Shown here piece by piece: positions 5,308 through 5,411 of a stretch of 5,411 bases of DNA (position 1 is its first letter; each line of letters opens with the position of its first letter). The stretch is from positions 1-5,411 of the forward strand of contig JAEWNM010000165.1 in NCBI GenBank assembly GCA_023392755.1. The letters run 5' to 3'. Both the position numbers and the translations under genes were made by a program. This DNA comes from Bacillota bacterium (GTDB lineage: Bacteria > Bacillota > Clostridia > Christensenellales > Aristaeellaceae). The notes below the pieces were generated by a model. It did not search any database, was not told the origin of the DNA, and saw only the letters and a program-made list of their open reading frames with translations.

Positions 5308-5411
5308 AAGGATCACTTTTTGGCATGAATCGTGAAGGCATGAAAGGGGGCTGTGCATGATTTCCCTGCGGTCGCTGTCGGTGGAAGGGAAAGTGGGCGT
5401 CTACCCATTTC
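5308..5411. other. Unassigned intergenic sequence to the right edge
   Basis: No gene is recognisable here. The octamer GGCATGAA occurs twice, 15 nt apart (5322-5329 and 5337-5344). At the very end, GAAA-G-TGGG (5389-5397) and CCCATTTC (5404-5411) form an inverted repeat with one bulged base. It starts from a third copy of AAGGGAAA (5385-5392) and is cut by the window edge. Confidence 0.5.

Overview
The window is GC-rich and almost fully coding on the + strand over its first 4.9 kb. It looks like a low-to-middle-rank Firmicute, most likely a gut-type Clostridia member. The grounds are strong AGGAGG-type ribosome binding sites, a TTG start, and the family content: a YbxB-type methyltransferase, a PatB-type C-S lyase and a PepV-type dipeptidase. 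The genus cannot be fixed from the sequence alone.

Layout: (1) 85-981 encodes an unrecognised protein with about six membrane segments. (2) 983-1723 encodes an RsuA-family 16S rRNA pseudouridine synthase. (3) 1716-2312 encodes a small RsmC/YbxB-like class I methyltransferase. (4) 2332-3525 encodes a MalY/PatB-type PLP-dependent C-S lyase that starts at TTG. (5) 3522-4907 encodes a PepV-like M20 metallodipeptidase. Junctions are +1 nt, an 8-nt overlap, a 19-nt gap carrying a near-consensus ribosome binding site, and a 4-nt ATGA overlap. All five genes are therefore probably cotranscribed. No promoter is visible and the operon probably begins upstream of the window.

Functionally the operon falls into two halves. 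Genes 2 and 3 are likely RNA-modification enzymes. Genes 4 and 5 are amino-acid and peptide catabolism enzymes that could act in sequence: the dipeptidase opens a Cys-containing dipeptide and the lyase removes the thiol. The membrane protein has no assignable role.

From 4908 to the right edge no credible gene is visible. Three bases after the pepV stop begins a compact, highly palindromic, MITE-like element (about 4911-5307). It is bounded by 26-bp imperfect terminal inverted repeats (22/26 matching), whose core also forms an exact 20-bp direct repeat. Its interior is a chain of hairpins, one of them terminator-like, plus a 35-bp-period tandem duplication. This element is the least ordinary part of the window. 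The last ~100 bases are unassigned and end in an incomplete inverted repeat.
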